Source: Zygnema cylindricum (lineage: Eukaryota; Streptophyta; Zygnematophyceae; Zygnematales; Zygnemataceae). Taken from it: DNA of 64,000 nt. The stretch is taken from contig JBBHKE010002948.1 in the NCBI GenBank assembly GCA_037447655.1, positions 539,395-603,394 on the forward strand, written 5' to 3'. Position numbers and translations under genes: made by a program. Shown here piece after piece: positions 58,581 through 64,000 of this stretch; the first letter of the stretch is position 1, and each line of letters begins with the position of its first letter. Below the pieces are notes generated by a model. The model ran no database searches. It was given only the letters and a program-made list of their open reading frames with translations, and was not told the origin of the DNA.

Positions 58581-60614
58581 ATTTTACTTTGAATTTTAGG
58601 GGTTGGACATAATTTGAGAAATAAAGCTATTGCATGACTCGGGATGGGCAAGCCATCAGAATGGAAGCATTTTTGACGACGACTAGAGATGAACAATTTT
58701 ACGGACTATAAATTTGACTGAAGGTAAAAAGCATGACAGAAGGTAGAAAGCATTGAAAAAATTGGCACAAAAACTGAAAAATAAGAAGTATAGTAGTTGT
58801 AAAAAAACTACCCTAAAACCTAAACACTAAGGAAAAAGTGCGTCCATGGGCACATCGTTTCTTAATGTATGGGCGCATGATTCCTGGATGGTGGCCATTG
58901 TTAAAGTGGACAAGTAGGAAAACCGGTTATTGGACATCGGACAGTGGATATTGGACATTTGGACATTGTACATTTAGCATATTGCAATTTAAGAAATCAG
59001 ACATTATCCTTATTTAGAAACATTTTTACTGGTTTTAGTTTTTTTTTATTATTATTATTATGATGATTATCCAGTCGTCTGATCATGGAAAATTGGACAG
59101 CGGAAATTGTGTTGACCATTCCAGGGAATAAAATATTCAATATTGCAAATTGGACATCTTTATTTAACTTTGCTGCCCTCGCACTAAACAGTAGACATGT
59201 CATCATTTTCACGACTCTCAATCCTTCATACTCCAATAAGGCACAGGGGATGTTGATAGAGAGTCAACCTTTGTGTTGCTAAAGTCACCCGGAGCTTCCT
59301 TTGGGCTTTATTGTATCCAAGGGTGTTTAGCCATTATGGAGTTGAAAGCAAGACATTCTAAGATGTGGTTGACTATTAGCACACAATGAGGTGTTATGAT
59401 GATGATGATGATGATGATGATGGGCATATGTCACCTAAGCCCAGTAAAGTTTTTTCAGTTCGTGTACTAATTTATGATGATAACGATTGGACATCAATTG
59501 TGAATAGTGACATTTCAGCATCAACCAAGAGTCTTCTATAGACCATTGAACATAGAACATAAATCAGCAAACAATGGACATTGACTACAGGACAATATTG
59601 CAAATGATTCTTTATTTTTAAAAATAAAAGGCTATAAAAGGCAATATCACACAAATGTTTTTGAGAAATAGTGCTAAATATGGAGGTGGAAACATCGAGG
59701 ATTGTGTTTATCTTCGTGTAAATGTTAATTCTTTGCTGAAGACATCACCTTAAATTCTTAGTGATGGAACCTCTGTACTCGAGGTTTCCAGAAGGGGATG
59801 TTGACCAACATTTGTGCATCCCCCTTAGGGTCCGAGACAGTATCATAATGAAGAGTTTATTTTTCAGCTGGTCTGGAGACTTCCACGTAAGGGAGGCAAA
59901 TTGCTTTGACCATAATCCTCATGTTGTTGGGTTTAGAGGAAATAACCAGTGTGTGTACAATTTTGTTTCTTTGTAAAACTTATTTTAACTCTCAAACATT
60001 TGATTTACATTGTTTTGGTAAAAGAGCTTCCTCCTGTTTGCCCAGATGACATCATGTTGCTACACTGCTGGGATGCTTTTGTGATATAATGGTTCCCATT
60101 ACGGCAGGAATGGCTAAATTTGTTTTTGAGTCTTAAATAGATGAATTACAAATTTCCTAAGAATCCTCTATTCATCAGAACGGTACAATATTTGTTCATT
60201 TTTTTCTTTTCTATTATGATTACCCCACAATGTATGTATTCTCATGCTTGCAAAGAGTAAATATTATGACAATGCGTATATTTTCCTGTTAATGGCTGTT
60301 TAACGATACATAACCGACTGTCAAAAATCACATGCATTCTTTAACACATGGGAAAAGTAGAGAATGGCACTGCAAATTTTTCACTGTTTGTGAAAGTTGA
60401 TGCCTTTTCCCTCCATTGTATTCGCCCTATTCTCCTGTCTCAACCTGGCTCTCTTTTCTTCCCCTTGTTCTCTTTGCATCTCTTTTTCATGTTTATCTAC
60501 CTCTTCTTCTTCCTCCCACTCTGCGTTCACACTCCACTACGCGGCTCTCCCTGTTTCTCTTGCTCTCTTCTCTCTCTCTCTCTCTCCCTCTCTCTCTCTC
60601 TCCCCCCCTCTCCA
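58581..60614. other. Non-coding; short repeats
   Basis: Holds scattered TTGGACAT words (58930-59160) and a GAT/ATG trinucleotide run at 59396-59422. It becomes pyrimidine-rich from about 60400 (TCTC tract at 60567-60614) before the next exon. It is probably intron or upstream sequence of the following gene. Confidence 0.4.
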
Positions 60615-63600
60615 GGAGTTCTGTAGAGTTGCTCTCCTCCTGGCTGATGGCCTTGTGCTCTTCTGCTCATTTTATGGCCGTATGTGGAGCCATGGCCGCC
60701 ATCATGCTGTTTGTTGGCCACGTGCAACACTCGGTGGTCATGAAAAGCAGGGTATGTATTGCACTTTTTTTTTTCTTATTTTTTCAATTGAGTTCGAAGT
60801 ACATTTTTAACATTACTGTGGATGAGATTTGCAAATAACTTCTGAAGTGAATGCATGAAAGTAGACGTGCCAAGTGGTTTTTCAATTGAGCTTCCCACAT
60901 GGTAATTGCAGTGCAGTACCAGGTGAGGGGCAGGCAGAGCCACTCATCTCCCATTTTGGGCCACTTCTTCAAAATGGAGCAAACAACATCCCTTTATGTT
61001 AAGTTGTAGCGTGACTTGTTGTCCTCGCTTTTCCTGCAAATGATGGGTGCAGGATGATCCTGATGGAGAGCTGATTTCGAAGACTCAGAGGAAAGAGATA
61101 GAGGAGGAGCCAAAGGAGCTGTGGCCCCCTCCAGACTCCCAAGGATGGAGGCCGGCCACTGTGCCTAGGACTGATCAATGGCTGCGTGAGGATTTCCATC
61201 TCCCTCTCCCTCTCCTCTCACTCTCCCTCTTCCTCTGCCAATTCCTTCTCACTCGCTTTCGCACACTCCTTTCCCCCCTCCATTTCTTTTTCCTCCTCCC
61301 ATCCTTCTCTTTCCATCAACTGCCCTCTTCTTCCCCCCTCTTTCCCTCTCTGTGTCTTTTCCCTTTTTCTATGTAGGTGTTGATGATGTCCTTTTATATT
61401 TCCTTTTTTTACTTTTTTATATTTCCTTTTTTTACTTTTTTCCTTTTCTTGAAGAGGCTTTAAAACCTCCACATTTGAATTGTTATGCAGCTCCGAGACA
61501 TCCTTCTTCTGGTTACCTCATGGTTCGCTGCAACGGTGGCCTCAACCAACAAAGAACAGCGGTATTAGTTTTAATTTTCGCCACTTAAAAATCCGGTTTA
61601 GTTCGTTTCTACTGTATCCCCATAATCAATTTTGATTTGTGCACGTATGCAAACATAGTAGTTAGTCTTTCTGTTTTTGTCTCTGTAATGGCTACAAGTG
61701 CAAGTTCCACAAAGTTGCATTTTTTGTTGTGGGCTGTATCATAAAGCTCTTCGTTTTCTCTCCTGTGACATTTGTTTGGTTTTTTTTCTGGTCAGATTTG
61801 CAATGCAGTTTTAGCTGCCCGGGTTATGAATGCCACGCTTGTGCTGCCACATTTGGACACAAATCTCTACTGGAAGGATGAGAGGTAGGGCCCATCCTGA
61901 AAAGGCACTCAGGAGACAGAGGATGAGCAGGGGTTGAGGAAGAAAGTGTGGAGAAGTAGGTATCGGGAGCTGAGGAATGGAAGGGAAGAGATGGGTTCGT
62001 GTGGTTGATTACTGAAAGCACAAACAAGAGAAAGATGGTGAGATAGACCTTAACAAAAGGTGGAGGATTGGTAGAGGTACCAGCAAGCAGAGGCAGAGGG
62101 AGAGAAAGAGAGAGACAGAAAGAGACAGGACAGCGAGAGGGAGGGAGAGAAGGTGAGAGGGAGGGAGGAGGGAGGAGGGAGGGGGGGAGAGAGAGGAGGG
62201 AAGTATTCATGTATAGCCATCGAGCTGCCTTAGTTAATGCACTGATCCAGTATTCTGACACCATAAAGAGAATATCCCGTCTTCCAATATGCTGAGAGTA
62301 CTCAAAGATCTTCACAATTCAGCAAACTCCTCTTCGTAGGTACTGCGATCCCACAGACAGGCCAACCTGATGAGGCGTCAATATCTCTTGGTGTCTCACA
62401 AAATGGTGATATGTCAATTGAGCAGACTACCAACTGCTTTCCGGTCATCACTCTGTCTATTGGCAACCCCGTTTTTATAACGTTTGTGGAGGAAATGTGA
62501 ATTTCTTCGCCAGCAATATTGATACTTTTTGGACTTGTTTCAATCTTGTCTCCTTAAAGATTTTCCTGTGGACATTCGTTTTTATTAATTTGCTGTCGGA
62601 AAGATTTTTTTTTTTTCATTATTTCGTTTATCTCATCGTCAATGTGTATGGCGTCACCAAAACCTCTTCCGTCATAAGTCCACAACCAGCTAACCGAGAT
62701 GGTACCCGGAAACTTCAATATGACCTTTAAGTCCATGGTTACACGTTTCGGTTTCAGCTTTCTGATTACTGAAACCTGCGAAAGTTCGGAACCCCAGTGG
62801 CCCTGCAGTCCTGACACCTGGCGGGGGCCGGGGGGTACAGCGACTTTGCCAGCATATACGATGTGAGGCACTTCATAGAGGCGCTGAAGGGAGATGTGGA
62901 GGTGGTCAAGGCGGTACCAAAAGAAATCGCCTCAAAATATAGGCGTCAGGCACCGCCCTCACTCCACTCCCACTGCCCCTTGCCCTTTCCTGCTTTCTCC
63001 TCTCTCTCTCTTCTATCTCTAATCCATTTTAGCATCACAAAAACAGTTTACCTCTTGAATCAAACTATTCACTTCTGACTTTTTTTCAAAGTATTATCTC
63101 ACAAGCATGTTCCTTCCAGTCGTAGTCACTTTTCCACCTCGCGCCTGCACTCTCTCCCGACCTCTCTCCCTCCCCCCTTCCCCCCCTCCCCTCCCTCCCC
63201 CCTTCTCCCCCCTCTCTCCCCTGCTCTTCATATCTCTCTACCTCTCTGCCTCCCTCCCTCCCTCCTTTTCCCCCTCACTCTTCCCTTCTCCCTCCCCCTG
63301 CCCCCTCCTTCCCCGCGCTGTCTCCCTTTCCTTCTTCCTCTTCTCTCCCCCTCTCGCCCCCTCCCCCCCCTCTCATCCCTCTGCCACTCTCGCCCTCTCT
63401 CTCTCTCCCCCCTCTCTCTCTCCCTCGCCCTTTCTCCCTCCCTCCCTCCCTCCCTCTCTCCCTCCCTCCCTCTCTCCCTCCCGCCCTCTCAAACTTGTCC
63501 TTGCAGGTTATCAACCCTCCCCGGGATGCTCCCATCGAGTGGTACACTGGCCCAGCCCTGAAAGCCCTGCGGAAACACAAGCTCCTCTACCTCACTCCCT

Positions 63601-63805
63601 TCTCCCACCGAGTCACGGAGGACGTGGGAGACTCCCCCGAGGCCGCGGAATGGCAAAGACTGCGCTGTCGAGTCAATTTCCAAGCGCTGAGGTTCCAAGC
63701 AAATGTGGAAAGTGTGGCAAAATTAATCGTAGGTCGACTTCGAGAAGACGGTCCCTTTTTGGCGGTTCATCTTCGATTTGAAATGGACATGCTGGCGTAT
63801 GCTGG
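60615..63805 (+). CDS. O-fucosyltransferase family protein (partial, multi-exon)
   Basis: Plant O-fucosyltransferase-like protein (O-FucT fold; the family includes rhamnosyltransferases of pectin synthesis), a Golgi type II membrane protein. Exons: 60615-60751 (hydrophobic anchor, possible start ATG 60647, MALCSSAHFMAVCGAMAAIM); 61053-61185 (Glu/Pro-rich stem); 61491-61561 (GYLMVRCNGGLNQQRTA, the sugar-nucleotide loop motif); 61796-61884 (ICNAVLAARVMNATLVLPHL); 62841 to about 62938 (DFASIYDVRHFIEALKGDV); 63507-63805 (LRCRVNFQALRF, and AVHLRFEMDMLAYAG, both family hallmarks). Acceptors and donors are AG/GT and phases agree, except that the donor of the fifth exon is unclear: GTACC at 62914 keeps the phase but drops the conserved VPKEIASKY. 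The gene runs off the right edge. Which acceptor it modifies cannot be told. Confidence 0.85.
61186..61376 (+). repeat. Pyrimidine-rich intron tract
   Basis: CTCTCCCTCTT-type low complexity inside an intron of the O-fucosyltransferase gene. The open frames it creates (Ser/Leu-rich, or Arg/Glu-rich on the other strand) are artefacts. Confidence 0.8.
61885..62840 (+). other. Intron of the O-fucosyltransferase gene
   Basis: A 956-bp intron between the ICNAV and DFASIYDV exons. It contains a purine tract (GAGAGGGAGGGAGG) near 62085-62200, the reverse of the pyrimidine tracts in the other introns. No separate gene seen. Confidence 0.6.
63137..63490 (+). repeat. Long CT-rich tract before the last exon
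   Basis: About 350 bp almost free of A and G (CTCTCCC, CCCCTCC, CTCCCTCC), ending shortly before the acceptor at 63505-63506. It may form triplex DNA. Confidence 0.8.
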
Positions 63806-64000
63806 GTGAGGAAGAACAGGTGGGAGGAGGGCGAGTGGATGTGTGGGCATAGAGTGAGAGTGGAAGAGAAAGGATGAGGTATAAGAAAGAGAGGAGGAAG
63901 GATGGCAGGAGAAGACGAAATGAATAGATGGGTAATGGAAGTTAGAGATGAAGCAGATAGCAAACAGAGGGAGGCAGGATTCGTCGAAAGATAATGTAGG
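63806..64000 (+). other. Start of the next intron, purine-rich
   Basis: Begins GTGAGG directly after the AYAG codons (phase 2). GA-rich; no coding signal before the window ends. Confidence 0.6.

Noticed and set aside
58129-58612. Possible protein gene in the GC-rich island
   Set aside because: Open frames exist on both strands and in several frames, as expected from composition; no motif or clear splice context.
63107-63500. Pro/Ser/Leu-rich frame before the last O-fucosyltransferase exon
   Set aside because: Intronic CT tract; the exon starts at the CAG acceptor before 63507 and uses another frame.

Overview
This is a window of nuclear DNA from a eukaryote of the green lineage, probably a streptophyte with a large, repeat-rich genome. 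The evidence is spliced genes with GT-AG introns, a plant-type O-fucosyltransferase gene, plant-style leucine-rich-repeat exons, Ty1/copia and Ty3/gypsy retrotransposons and MITEs. The species cannot be read from the sequence. Pyrimidine-rich introns and a non-LTR element that appears to carry a restriction-like endonuclease would fit a charophyte alga or a non-seed plant better than a flowering plant, but that is inference. Most long reading frames are decayed transposon genes.

Layout. 1-3944: intergenic DNA with two MITE families, one TA-flanked and one hAT-like with an 8-bp target duplication. 3950-7361: complete gag-only LTR element (E1), TSD TTTCC. 8003-10755: 5' LTR and gag of a second element (E2), cut off at its 3' side. 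10756-22825: two minus-strand copia elements (E3, E4) sharing a central LTR, giving LTR-internal-LTR-internal-LTR; a solo LTR of the E2 family sits inside the central LTR with TSD GTTAG. 22826-24436: an LTR-like block and the upstream region of the next gene. 24437-27643: exons of an LRR-type gene on the plus strand, at least partly decayed. 29080-34334: a MITE, decayed coding remnants and two copies of a non-LTR retrotransposon. 34335-56369: a decayed minus-strand gypsy element, interrupted by copia E5 in its RNase H domain (TSD AAGTC) and by plus-strand copia E6 in its 5' LTR. 56370-57263: a truncated copia gag. 58131-58580: a palindromic GTAC repeat beside a GC-rich island. 60615-63805: exons of an O-fucosyltransferase gene that runs off the right edge.

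How the parts work. The copia elements E3, E4, E5 and E6 place the gag start codon inside the 5' LTR, and the first internal bases read GGTTATGGGC. This matches the complement of the anticodon stem-loop of initiator tRNA-Met, the half-tRNA priming known from Drosophila copia and yeast Ty5. E1 instead has a conventional site complementary to the 3' end of the same tRNA. The gypsy element carries a PHD-finger-like module after integrase and a set of five hairpins with a compensatory stem change in its leader. No element looks able to move on its own: stops from C-to-T/G-to-A changes, frameshifts and lost catalytic residues are present throughout.

The only host genes I can support are the O-fucosyltransferase (good confidence) and the LRR gene or pseudogene (moderate). 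I saw no CRISPR array, rRNA gene, tRNA gene or bacterial-type operon.
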